NCBI GenBank assembly: GCA_025175895.1
Contig: CM045990.1
Location: forward strand, 54,871,704 to 54,935,703
Source: Wurfbainia villosa
Taxonomy: Eukaryota; Streptophyta; Magnoliopsida; Zingiberales; Zingiberaceae
Length of the DNA: 64,000 bases
Direction of reading: 5' to 3'
In this document: piece after piece, positions 37,090 to 48,757 of the stretch
Layout: each line of letters begins with the position of its first letter
Numbering within the stretch: position 1 is the stretch's first letter
Position numbers and translations under genes: made by a program
The notes under the pieces: model-generated
Database searches by the model: none
What the model was told of the DNA's origin: nothing
Seen by the model: the letters and a program-made list of their open reading frames with translations, nothing else

Positions 37090-40000
37090 TTTTTAAGTCT
37101 GCCACCTCCTAAATGAGGGAATCATCTTAGCCTAACCTATCCCATGCTAAAAGTCCTACCATCCTTCTAAACTCCCAAGTCAAGAAAACTACATTTGGAT
37201 GAGACTCTTTGCTTGCTTAGTTAATCTCCATCGAAAGATAGATTTTAAACCAAGTGAATTAAAACATTAGCACAAATCACAATAAAATTTAAAAACTTGC
37301 ATGGGGTAAAATAAATGAAAAAAAAATAAACTTTACAAGTTCGAAGTTGCTCAACATGTAACACAATTTGACAATCTGTATAACACACTCAACTAGTTAT
37401 GATATAATATTATTAGCATACAAAATTTAACATATTCTGCAATTTTAAGTATCGAAGAAGACTAAAAAAGGCAGATTGATTAACCACTTATCACACAAGT
37501 TTTATACCAGTAAGAAAGGCACTAATCTCTATATTTGCACATTATTAGATATCAACTAGTATATTCACAACATAAAAAAAATCTCCATGCACAATCCATT
37601 CAAAATGGGCAAATTACACTATACTTAGCATGTTTTTATGAAATTCATATTCATCAATCATTCAAGACAAAATAACAAAAAATTTAGTCATGAAACCAAT
37701 AAAACAATGAGAATTCATGTGTGCTTTTAATATCTAATTTCAATTGCAAACCTAGAAAAAAAATCGATACCTCTAATTACATATTAAAAAAATAATAATG
37801 CTATTAAAGTTAAACAAAGAAAAAATAACCATAAAACACAAATCATTCAAAAATGCCTGATGTTTTATAGCAGGAGAATATCAACCTGAAAGATTGCTAT
37901 AGGCCTACAAATATAAAAATTAGTCCAAATATTTCTCAAATTACCACCTTAGAGATGGATGAATTGTTTGCAAAACATGCTAAAAATGTAATCTCTTGAT
38001 AATAATTGGTTATGTAATCTTCATACCCCAACCTTTGCAATCAAGCACCTCAGTTTTAACAACATCGACAGCCCTATACATCCGGCGAATAAAAATATAA
38101 ATTTAAAATTTAATTGAGAAAGTTTACAAATCTAGGTAACATTGTTTTATGATAAATAAAGCTACATTAATATTTTTTTTCAGTAGAGCTTTCCAAAATG
38201 TATTTGAGAGAAAAGCTTAAGACAAATAGTCATTCTGAAATCTTTCTAATTTAAAAGTAGACAAAGTCAAATTCTAGTAAGTTACTATTTAAAATGATAA
38301 GGAAATATCCACATCGAATCCACATTATCAGCTTGCTTGGTCACATGAAACTCAAAAGAGAACTCTTCATCTATGAGTAACATTTCTCAGGGATATTTGA
38401 AGGGGATTATTTTTAACTAGAATGCATTTTAATTAGTAAAACTAAATGTCATTGCATAGAAAATTGAAACTGCATCAATTTATAAGAAATTATATTAAAA
38501 ACAAACATTTATTGGAATGAAAACACAAATGAATGATGATGGAACAATAACAACATGACTATGGTGATGTAGAAGAGTATCACTCTATATATCTATTATT
38601 ATTATTTTTCCAACAAAAATATATACGAGTTTAGAAAAAGAGTCATTAATAGCTACAATTTAGGTCAGTCATAAATTAAAAATTACTCAAATTTTATTAA
38701 AATATTTTCATAACATTGACACTCTTTCCTATAATTAATTTTTCACAAATCATTCTCATTTAGTTTGCATAAAAAAGAGCAATATTAGAATTGCTATTAA
38801 TTTTAGTTACATTCTATGTACAAATATGTTAATCTTGAAAAATTCTTAAGAAGGGAAACCATTTCATAAATCTATTTTCATTTGATTTCCAATATCTATT
38901 TTATCTATTCAAGTATGCAAAAAACACTCTTAATCAAACATGATCATATTGAAATAGGATAGTACTACATTAATTCATTTATTCACCACTTACGACTAAC
39001 ACTATTCAATATCAAAACAAATAAATTTATCAACATATACAATTTAAAGAAATGAAATTAAAATTATGTGAGAATTAAATTTTGTACATATAGTAAAGAT
39101 CTTAGTCATCCAAATGAACTAGTCAACACAACACGTTCACTTGAAAAATATACTGATTAACAAAAAAGACTAAACACTAAAACTTAAGATGATAAGTTAG
39201 TTATATATGACTTTGCTAGTGCATCTTGCATTCAATGACATTATAACAAAAAAAAAGTCTAAACTAAGGGAGAAAAAAAAACAAAAAGACTAAATCAACA
39301 CTAATGAAATCAAAATATTTCTCTATGAGAAAAATCAAATCTACATCTTCTGAAATTGACATCTCATTAGCAGATACTTTTAATATTAATAATCATTCTT
39401 TGAGACTAGACAAGGGAACATGTATTCACTCGTTCATCCTTCCTGCTCTTAGTGAAGTAGGATCCACAAGATTTGGTCTGAAAAGGTTATTGTTACTATA
39501 TAAATCTCTATATCACCTTATAAATGAAGAGAGGACAGAAAGAAGAAACAAACCTATTAGTGGTCGCAATGACAAAGACACTTTTTTATTCTTTGCCTTC
39601 ATCTAACTCAAAAAGTAATTGCATGATTGATAGTGTGGTTGAGCGAATAAAAAAAATAAAAAATAGTGACAAGTTGCACATTTCAACTATAATTACAGAA
39701 ATCAATTTAGCAATCAAACTTGAAAAAATTGTTATTGAACCTCCAATGTATTGTCTTCCTCACGGTCATATCCTAAAGCATCCACCTATTAGAACAATAG
39801 AAGGCATCAAATACCAGTGAACTTATTCATTAAAATTCCAAAAATAATGTGCATGCTTTAAAAATATGGACACTTAAATAGCTATCAAGAAACAACTCGA
39901 TGATATGTTTGAATTTTAGATTCAAATAACAAACAAAAAATAGCTAACGATTGAGCACTAAGAAAAAAGTTGGTATGTATTTGGTATAGGTGGAGCAAAA

Positions 40001-41300
40001 GAATTTTCTCCGCTAAAATACGTTAATGGTTGGATTCAAAAAAGTTTTTATATATCAAAGTTAACAAATTCCCTACTTTTTATAAAGGCTAGAAACAAAT
40101 AGTTATAATATATTATAGCTAAGAAAAACAATATTACAACAATTGAAATTGTTATTCTAGGATTCCTAGAGTAACAAACAACTTTGTGAAAAATATTATT
40201 TTCAATTTCAACTTTCCATAAAATAGAATTTGACATATTAGTTGAGTAGAAAAAAAAAAGTAACATTAAATTGCAAATTTCAACTCATAACTAATAAGGA
40301 TTTTAGCAGTCAAACTTAAATTAATTATTTTTGAACTCCTCATGCACCCTTTCTCTGACTCTTGACACTAAAACATTCACCTATTAAAATAATAAACGAC
40401 AAGTTTAGTGCAAATACATGTGATATTGGTGAACATATTCATTAAAATTCTTTAAAACATATATCATTTATTGATAGAGATCAAGTTACTAGGCACAAAG
40501 ATATGAACATTTAAATAATTGTCCAGCACCAGCTGGATGATCTGTTTGTCCAACTTTTCATAAAGGCTAGAAACAAATAATTATAATATATTGTAGCTAA
40601 AAAAAATAGCATTACAACAACTGAGATTGTTATTCTAGGACTCCCAGAGTAACAAACAACTTTGTGAAAAAAAATTATTTTCAATTTTAACTTTCCATAA
40701 AATAGAATTTGACACATTAGTTGAGTAGAAATAAAAATAACATTAAATTGCAAATTTCAATTCATAACTGATAAGGATTTTAACAATAAAACCTAAAACA
40801 TTCACCTCCTAAAACAATAAATGGCAAATTTAGTGCAAATATATCTGATACTGGCGAACATATTCATTAAAATTCTAAAAGAGATCTATCATTTATCGAT
40901 AGAGATCAAGTTACCAGGCACAAAGATATGAACACTTAAATAATTGTCCAGCGCTAGCTGGATGATTTGTTTGATATTTGGATTCAAATGTAAGTCGAAA
41001 TGGCTAGCGCTTGAGAGTGAGTAAAAAAGTTGGTTTGTATTATGTACAGATGAAATAAATTATTTTCTCTACATGAAATAAGCTAATAGTTGAATTCAAG
41101 GGAAGTATTCTGTTGCACCAAAATTTTATAAAAACAAAAGTATCAAGTTAACAAATTCCTTCTTTTTCATTAAAGCTGAAGAAAAATAGTTAATAAAAAT
41201 AAATGAGAAAAAAACTGTATGATGATTACTAAGATGGATGGACAAGCAATATTGACAAAGGTATCAGAGTTACCAAGCAACTTTGTAAAAATTTTATATG
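37090..41300 (-). repeat. Large AT-rich repeat, copy C (right arm of the palindrome)
   Basis: Reverse complement of repeats A/B: for example, the complement of 39270-39360 matches 29530-29610, and 37100-37320 complements 36890-37080. It contains a local duplication (40070-40260 against 40555-40740). No coding frame. The arm differs from B by many substitutions and by lacking the SINE-like insert. Confidence 0.72.
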
Positions 41301-41737
41301 TTCAATTTCCATTTTCCATAAAATAGAATTTGAAAATTGGAAAAGAAAACACAAATATTTATCATTGACCTTTTAGCACCATTCGCCTATAATAAATTTC
41401 AATAGAATCAAAAAGTTAATGAATTTCAATTTGTAAATTTTATTTTCCGTAAAACAAAATTCAAAAATAGAAAATCTTCATCAACCAATTTAGGAATAAA
41501 AACAACATTTTCCTACAAGGTGACAATTACAACCTAATAGTACATTGAGTTCTAACAAAATGGGTAAGATTTAGTTGAACAAGTATGAAAAAAAATATAT
41601 GCTTCGCCTAAACTTCACTGCTCAGTCAATATTGTACAAATTAAGTAAATTTTGTTGTCAAATAAATGAAGAATAAAGGACTAGAAAACATTTTGAATCA
41701 TGCTCTAGTTGTCTTGTAATAACGTAGATTTTATAAC

Positions 41738-42453
41738 TAGGATTAGTAACTAAAAATATCGTTGATAAGACAAAGAGTCACGAAAAACATGGCCAAAATT
41801 TTTAGAGGGTGTCCTACAAAAATTTAATATAAATAATTCAGCAAAAGTTAAGTTTGACATAAAGCAATCAATTTAAGCAACACTACAGGCTAACAATCAC
41901 CATGAAGCCTATGTACAATGATTATTTTCTAAAACACAAGATCTACTGCACACCAAATTCTCGAATGTAAATTGAAAATAAGCACAGAGGGCATAGTCAT
42001 TATGCTTTCTAGAATATCCAAGTAGTTCAAAAAACATTCATTAGACTTTTTACTACGGAAATGAAACTTAGTAATTCATGCTAGCAAAGTGACTATGATT
42101 AGTAATTAAAAATATCCTTGATAAGACAAAGAGTCATGAAAGGTACATGACAAAGATTTTTAGAGAGCTTCTCACAAAAAATTAATAGAAATAATTCAGC
42201 AAAAGTTTGACAAAAAGCAATAAATTTAAGCAACACTTTAGGCTAACAATCACCATGAAACCCAAGTTATGATGAGCATTTTCTAGAACACAATATCAGT
42301 TGAACACCGACTTCTCAAATGTAAATTGAAAATGAGTATAGGGGGCATAGTCATTATGCTTTCTACAATATCCAAGTAGTTCAAAAAAACTTCATTAGAC
42401 TTTTCCCTACAGAAATGAAACTTAGTAATGCATGCTAGCAAAGTGACCAAACA
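41738..42453. repeat. Tandem duplication of a ~360-bp unit
   Basis: 41738-42094 and 42097-42453 align throughout (shared words AAAGAGTCA.GAAA, CAGCAAAAGTT and GGGGCATAGTCATTATGC-like), with scattered changes. Non-coding. Confidence 0.75.
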
Positions 42454-42719
42454 AAATAATAAACATTAGGCATTGGGCATCCTTTGACTTCCCACATCTA
42501 CTCAAATTAAAATAAGATATTAAGAACTATCAAAGGGGTCATAAACATATTGAAAGTCCATAAGCTCCCAAGGTTGGAATGAGGCTATGACTAAAGGGGG
42601 TAATATGCCTTCACTTGTTTCAGAAAGGCCGCACTCCTTTCTCTCGTATAATGAATAAAATATCACAAAACACAGATCAAAATAATTGTCAGAAGTCTCT
42701 ATTTTATGTATAAATAATT

Positions 42720-43373
42720 TGTTCTTATTTATCTCATCAAAGAAAATTATATAGGGAGAAAATCTTCGAGCGCGATGAAATAATGTTTTTATTTCTAGCC
42801 CACTTTCTTTAACATTTTTTTTCACCAATCGAAGACCCTGCCATTAACGAATAAAAGGAATCAAACTTTCATCGAAATACATCAAAAGAAAGGGGCATTT
42901 AACCAAAAGCATGAGTTAAGGAACCTCTATGTGAATAAAATTTACTTATGGTGTACTTGATACTGCCTTAGCAAATAATGTTTTTCCACAACCTTGAGGC
43001 CCATACAAAAAAATTCAAGCTGCAAACTTCCTCATGCTCACACAACATTTAACCAAAAGTTGTAGTATGTAAGAGGACTAAATTTGAATAACACAAATTA
43101 AAGCATGACATAGAAATGTAGCAACTCAAGAGCTAGGGTTATGTGTAGTGACTCTCTGAATCGGTAATGAATTGGTAAAACAAACAAAATCTTTGAAATA
43201 GAGAATTTAGCTCCATTACTTGGTTCACTTCCGTCCATCTCCACTTCCAAAGTCGACTCTTCCTTGATTAAAGACTTGAGCTCAGCCCTTTTTTTTTTTA
43301 ATTTCTTTCCATATCCTTCACGGAGCATGGACTTCATTATATCAAACTCAAAATGCGTCAAATACATAATCAT
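42720..43373 (-). pseudogene. Fragment of an AAA+ ATPase gene (CDC48/NVL-like), decayed
   Basis: On the minus strand, about 43010-42950 reads LYGPQGCGKTLFAKAVSS, a Walker A segment, with a TGA a few codons before it. About 42830-42720 reads IKTLFHRARRFSPYIIFFDE, a Walker B segment, preceded by a splice-like GGCAG. Upstream in the right order, 43373-43180 encodes a charged MKSMLREGYGKKLKKKRAEL stretch that could be the linker before the ATPase domain. Sensor and arginine-finger regions are not recognisable. I read it as a gene fragment captured or stranded within the repeats. The family is probable, the exact member unknown. Confidence 0.5.
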
Positions 43374-43481
43374 CGGAGGAGGTGTTCGATCTCAGTGCGA
43401 AGATGAAGTCATAGGATCAATTCTGGCATCGTTTGTTTCTTCATCACGTTTCCCTCGTCGCTTTCCCCTCGCTAGGCGACG

Positions 43482-43612
43482 TGATCCATTCCACCATTCG
43501 TCAGAGCAGCAACGTGGGTGATGTGATTCCATTTTGTCGCTCGTTAGAGCAGCAGCGTGGGCTATGTGATTCATTTCGTCGCTCATCAGAGTAGCAGTGT
43601 GGGCTACATGAT
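43482..43612. repeat. Three ~45-bp tandem units
   Basis: Units containing GTGATTC, then TCGTCGCTC.T.AGAGCAGCA, then GTGGGCTA, repeated three times with minor changes. Confidence 0.7.
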
Positions 43613-44209
43613 TTGTTGAACTTACAAAATTTTCATTTATAGGTCTGAATTCATTATAATAACCGTCAAATCGTATACTATAAAAATGTTTTTATAATCT
43701 CGAAAATAGTATTCACCTCATCAATATGATTTTAAATTTAGATTTATTTATTAAAAATTATAATATTTAAATAGAATTATAAATTTAAAATTTATAACAA
43801 TTTAAATTGGAAATGTTAACAATTTATTTAATTTTGATTTATCTTTTAATTGCTCTTTTATATATTTTTTATTTATTTTTGTATTAGAAGTTAATAAAAC
43901 TTCAAAAATATTTTTTTTAAATACTAATTTGTTTTATCAAATCAGTATTATATTATAATGACTATAAATAATTGAAATAGAATAGAATGTTATGTAAGGG
44001 TAGAATAATTAGGAACAGGGGCCCTCGTCCAGGGTCAAACATTGATTGTTAAAATAAGTTATATAAAAGGGTTCAATTTTTACCTATAAAAGGACTCAAA
44101 TTTTATGATTTTGTCCAAGGCCTCTAAACATCAAAGACCATCTCTGATTAGGAAACTAAAATAGAATTCTCAATTGGAGTACAATTTGGAGATATGGACT
44201 CATACTTGC
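43613..44209. other. AT-rich DNA with a MITE-like remnant
   Basis: No gene. At 44020-44150 the words GGGGCCCTCGTCC and CCAAGGCCTCTAAAC resemble the GC-rich ends of the MITE at 30414-30590, so it is probably a degraded relative. Confidence 0.4.
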
Positions 44210-44640
44210 AAAAGTTGGTCAACTGATCACTTATTCTAAAAAAAAAAGTTTTGCACTGCTAAAAGAGGCATTAATCTATACATTTGCGTTTATATGTTAA
44301 CTAATATATTTACAATATAAAAAAAAGCTCCACACATAATGAATTCAAAATAGATATGTTACACTCTGCTTATCACCTAATTTTTAAGAAACTCACATTC
44401 ATCAAATATTTTGAGGAAAACATAAAAACTTGTCAGTCACTAAACTACTGAAAGATTTCATTTGCAGATATTTGGATGATAATTAACATATGAATTTTCG
44501 GTACCTAATCTCAATTGTAAGTCTAAAAAAAAAAAATTTAATACTGCTAATCGCATATTGAAATGAAATAATGTTGTTGAAGATAAACAAAAATAACAAC
44601 CATAAAATGAAATTCATTAGTTGAGAACTTGCAGCGAGCA
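44210..44640 (-). repeat. Partial copy F of the large AT-rich repeat
   Basis: Aligns with 37480-37850 of copy C in the same orientation (for example TAT.AACTA.TATATT.ACAA and the TTCA.AT.TGCA.TAT.T words). Strongly diverged. The rest up to 45060 shows nothing else. Confidence 0.5.
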
Positions 44641-45059
44641 AGCATAGAGATTGTTACATAACATGTCTATAAACATGAGAATAAGTAGTTGAAAGTGCAA
44701 GACTTCCACTTAACTTGAAAATGAAATTGCTTAGATTATCATCGCAAAGATCGACGACTTGATTTTTTGCAGAGCCTGCTAGAAGTGTGATGATGTCTCG
44801 ATGACACTCGGTCTTCTCTTAATACCCTGATATACAACGATGCTTCTCTTTCATAAAAGCAAGGCAGCTCCATCCATCTAATAAATAAAAACATAAATAG
44901 GATTTAAGTAATTAAGTAAGTTCATACTATGTAAATCATTTTAAAATTGAGATAATTGACATCATATATTCAGATTTTCGGTCCAATTAATTCTAAAGAT
45001 AATTGATTTGATTCTACAGTGCACCGCAATTGGAGATCGAATCATCTCACTGAAGGAAA

Positions 45060-46015
45060 AAATTTTATAGTGCACCGCAATTGAAGATCTAATCAGAAAT
45101 GCTCTTGGAACAAATTTAAGACACTCATGAACATTGAGAAGAAAAAAAAAATCAAAATTGTAATTTTCATAAATTATCTGTAACATTCACACTCACCTCT
45201 AAAACGATAATTTTAGATTTTCTTTTCCTAAGTTATTCTTATTTACCTTTGGATGGTGATTTTTAGAATTTTAATGAATATATTCGCCAGTACCAGATCA
45301 ACAATAATTAATCCAAATTTGATTATTAAAGACCTTATTAGTTAAGAGTTGAAATTTGTAACTTGATGTTATTTTTTTTCTATTCAACCACTGTGCCAAA
45401 TTCTATTTTATGAAAAGTGAAAATTAAAAAAAAAACACCAAGCTGCTTGTTACTCTGATACCTCTGTCAATATTTAGTGTGCATCAATCTTAGTTATTGC
45501 AATTTACCTCAACTATAATACATTATAATTATTTATTTATAGCCATCATGAAAAGCAAGGATTCTGTTAACTTTGATCATTTTCATAAAATTTTGATGCA
45601 TACAAACTTTCTTGAATCCAATCACTAGCTTATTCCAGTGGGGAAAATGCATTTGCTCCATTGATATCAAATACATACCAACTTTATTGGTTCTCAATGC
45701 TACCCATTTTTGATTTGCCATTTGAATTTAAAGATTAAACAAATTATCCAACTAGCTCCTGACAACTACTTAAGTGTTTATATCTTTGTATATGATAACT
45801 TGATCTCCTTAATAAATTTTCATAGCATGCACATCATTTCTAGAATTTTAATGAATAAGTTCATTGGTATCTGATACCTTCTATTGTTCCAATGGATGAA
45901 TATTTCCGAATGTGAGCATGAGAAAGTATAAAATGTACAATTTGTTATTACTTTTTATTTTTTTTCGTTCGCTCAGCCACATTACCAATCATTCAATTAT
46001 TTTTTGAGTTAGATG
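45060..46015 (+). repeat. Partial copy E of the large AT-rich repeat
   Basis: Matches the start of copy A (45148-45250 against 28100-28210) and then 28500-29345, with a deletion. It ends at 46015 at TGAGTTAGA, where a reverse TRIM-like LTR is joined. Confidence 0.65.
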
Positions 46016-46430
46016 TGTTGGTGCCTATAAGATTCATATATCTCTACAATAGTATAATATTGTTGACTTTGGATTTAGCCCTTCATGGTTTTATTTTTAG
46101 GTTTTATCCAAAAAGCCTCAACCAATGAAGATATTTTTTTCATCTTATAAGCATATGATCTTTTCATGTCTTACCAATGTGAGACTTTAATTGTATTTTC
46201 AATACTCCCAACAATCTCACCCTCAAACAAAGGATCACATTGGGCCCCCCTCAAGTCTATCTATCCTCAAAGGACTTCCTTTATTTGATGTTCGATCCTC
46301 AATCCACCAGGTCTTTCTGCCAACTATCTGGTCTTCCTGACCCAATTGGACTTCCTGCTAGTTGTTTAGTCCTCTCGATCTAACTGAACTTCCTAACTGT
46401 TGTTTGGTCCTTCCGACTAAACTGCACGCA
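46016..46430 (-). mobile_element. Partial TRIM-like element, same family as in the NF-YA intron
   Basis: 46016-46213 is the reverse complement of a TRIM LTR (starts TGTTGGTGCC and ends AATACTCCCAACA). It is followed by CTCACCCTCAAACAAAGG and four GGTC.TTC.GAC-type units, as in the internal part of the element at 15177-15980. The second LTR is missing. Confidence 0.65.
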
Positions 46431-48282
46431 ACTTCAACTACCACCATCAATAGCGGTCGAGTGCGGCACAACAGATGATCTGCCCTCACACCAGCTACTA
46501 TCACGAGTAACCGTGGAGGCAAGATAACTGACGACCCTCTTAACCACAAGGGAGACCAAGTCATCAACATGTGTATAAATGGAATGAATGCACAACCACA
46601 CATACATACATCCACCACACACTCTCTATCCCACAGAGAGTCATACCCAACTGACCGTCAACCATGTCAGGACCTTCAGTCTGTAGCGATACACTATCGA
46701 TAACTCATACAACCATACACAGATACATGATCCATAATAGATATACAACGTAAAGGAATATGATACAACAATCAACTCTACGACTAGGACATCACCCACT
46801 CTCGGATGATTTACCTTGATGACACGAATCAAGTCTACAATCGTACCCAACTACGTACACATAGTTAAGCATCTATAGGTCTACCTACCATCACGTCTGT
46901 AATTCATAACAATGATGCACGAAATGTAACAACAATAACAGAGCATCTCAAAGTGCAAAGACTAAGTATCAAACAATAGAATAACAGAAGTGGAGTCAAG
47001 GTAATGATATCATCAATATAAAATCTCATGCACCAAGATTTATCAACTACTTAATCAGGGTAGGAAATTACCCACATGATATGTAGAATATCCAAATAAA
47101 TCTCCACGTCCAAGAATTTATCACAATCAAAGTCCTACAAGAAAGAGCAAGGAACATATCTAAGTTCTTCATAAGTCCAATAGTGCTATCAATTCCCTAT
47201 CGATTAAGTTATCCACTTAATTGATCTATCTATTTCCTTACACTATTTAATCAACCCACAAGTGCATAAACGACAACATGCATAACACATCTAGATCTGA
47301 ACTTACCAAGCTTAACTTTCTTTACACAGCTTATTGATCTCAAATTCCCTGTAATTCCACCATAGTTATCCTAACCAAGTATCCACATTAAAGCTTTTGA
47401 TCCAAAATTGTAATATCAAATCTACACCACTTAACCACAATCTGGGCAATCGATCTCAATTCCAATAGTTCCTATACCTGGTAATGATCAAGAACAATCC
47501 ATTACTCATTCCACCCTTATCCATTAAACCAAAATCAGATTAGCTATAACCAAAACATACCATCGTTCAATCTAAACTTACCTAGCTTTGATTCAATCCT
47601 CCACAGCTTAGTGTTTCTTTCATATTGTATGTGTTATATTATGGTATATGTATTCAGGTTGTATGAGTTGTATCGTTGCAAATCTTTAGGTTGATCAGTT
47701 GGTATATGCATTGATTATATTATACTAGTGAATATCTGTTGTATCTTTAGACTGTATATTGTTGATCTCCATATGATATATGTTGTTCATACACTATATT
47801 TTATATTACCGCTGAGTTTTATACTCACCACCATAGACCCTGGATTTTCTTGTCACCCAGGTAATAGGTAAAAGTTTCCTTGAGTGCTCGGAGCTCCGCC
47901 AGCTGATCCCATCTCACACCGAGGGTATGAATTGTATTCCATATTGTTGTATATTTTGGATTGTTTATTTTGGAATTTTATCCTATGTTGTCTTCACATT
48001 TGGAGTTTATGGTTGTGTTGTATGAATTTTATCCTTGAGCTCACATTTGGATTGTGATGTTGGTTTCGACTATATTTTCTTGTTGCGTCAAAGTTGTATC
48101 GGTACACACATATTTGAGTCTTTGTATCTTTATCATTTGTTAATGTTTTCCGCTGTGTATTATGGCTTATCTATGATAGCAGCTATTTGGGCAATATATC
48201 GATAGTTTATCTTATACTCTCGTGGCGTGACACTTCTCTCGTGGCGTGACAAATATACTCTCGTGGCGTGACACTTCTCTTG
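46431..48282. repeat. Rearranged fragments of the same LTR family as the solo LTR at 49614
   Basis: 46435-46660 on the minus strand resembles 51740-51985 (shared GTGTGAGGGCA, TTGTGCCGCACTC and GATGGTAGTT words). 47800-48240 on the plus strand resembles the end of the solo LTR (TACTCACCACC, TTGTATTTTGGA-like words, final GTGGCGTGACA). Thus two pieces in opposite orientation. The terminal CTCTCGTGGCGTGACA is locally repeated three times at about 48219-48272. Confidence 0.55.
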
Positions 48283-48284
48283 CT

Positions 48285-48757
48285 CAGTTAATCCCCATCG
48301 AAAGATAGATTTTAAACCAAGTGAGTTCAAAAATTAGTACATATCACAACAAAATTTAAAGACTTGTGTATGGTAAAATAAATGAAAAAAAACAAAATTT
48401 ACTAGTTCGAAGTTGCTCAACATGTAATACAATTTGGTAATCTGTATAACTCACTCAACTAGTGATGATATAATATTATTATCATATAAAATTTAACATA
48501 TTCTGCGATTGTAAATATCGAAGAAAACTTGAAAAAGTAGATTGACTAGTCACTTCTCCCAAAAGTTGGGTTGCTAAAAAAGATCGTAATCTCTATATTT
48601 GCACCATATTAGATGTCAACTAGTATATTCATAACATTAAAAAAAATCTCCAAGCATAATCCATTCAAAATGGACAAATTACATAATATTTAGTATGTTT
48701 TTATGAAATTCACATTCATCAATTCGAGACAAAATAAGTACAAAAATGGTAGTCATG
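48285..48757 (-). repeat. Repeat copy D, left part, interrupted by the Tat element
   Basis: Matches 37205-37660 of copy C (AATC.CCATCGAAAGATAG, TTCGAAGTTGCTCAACATGTA). It ends with TCATG (48753-48757), the target duplication. The copy resumes at 62185. Confidence 0.75.
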
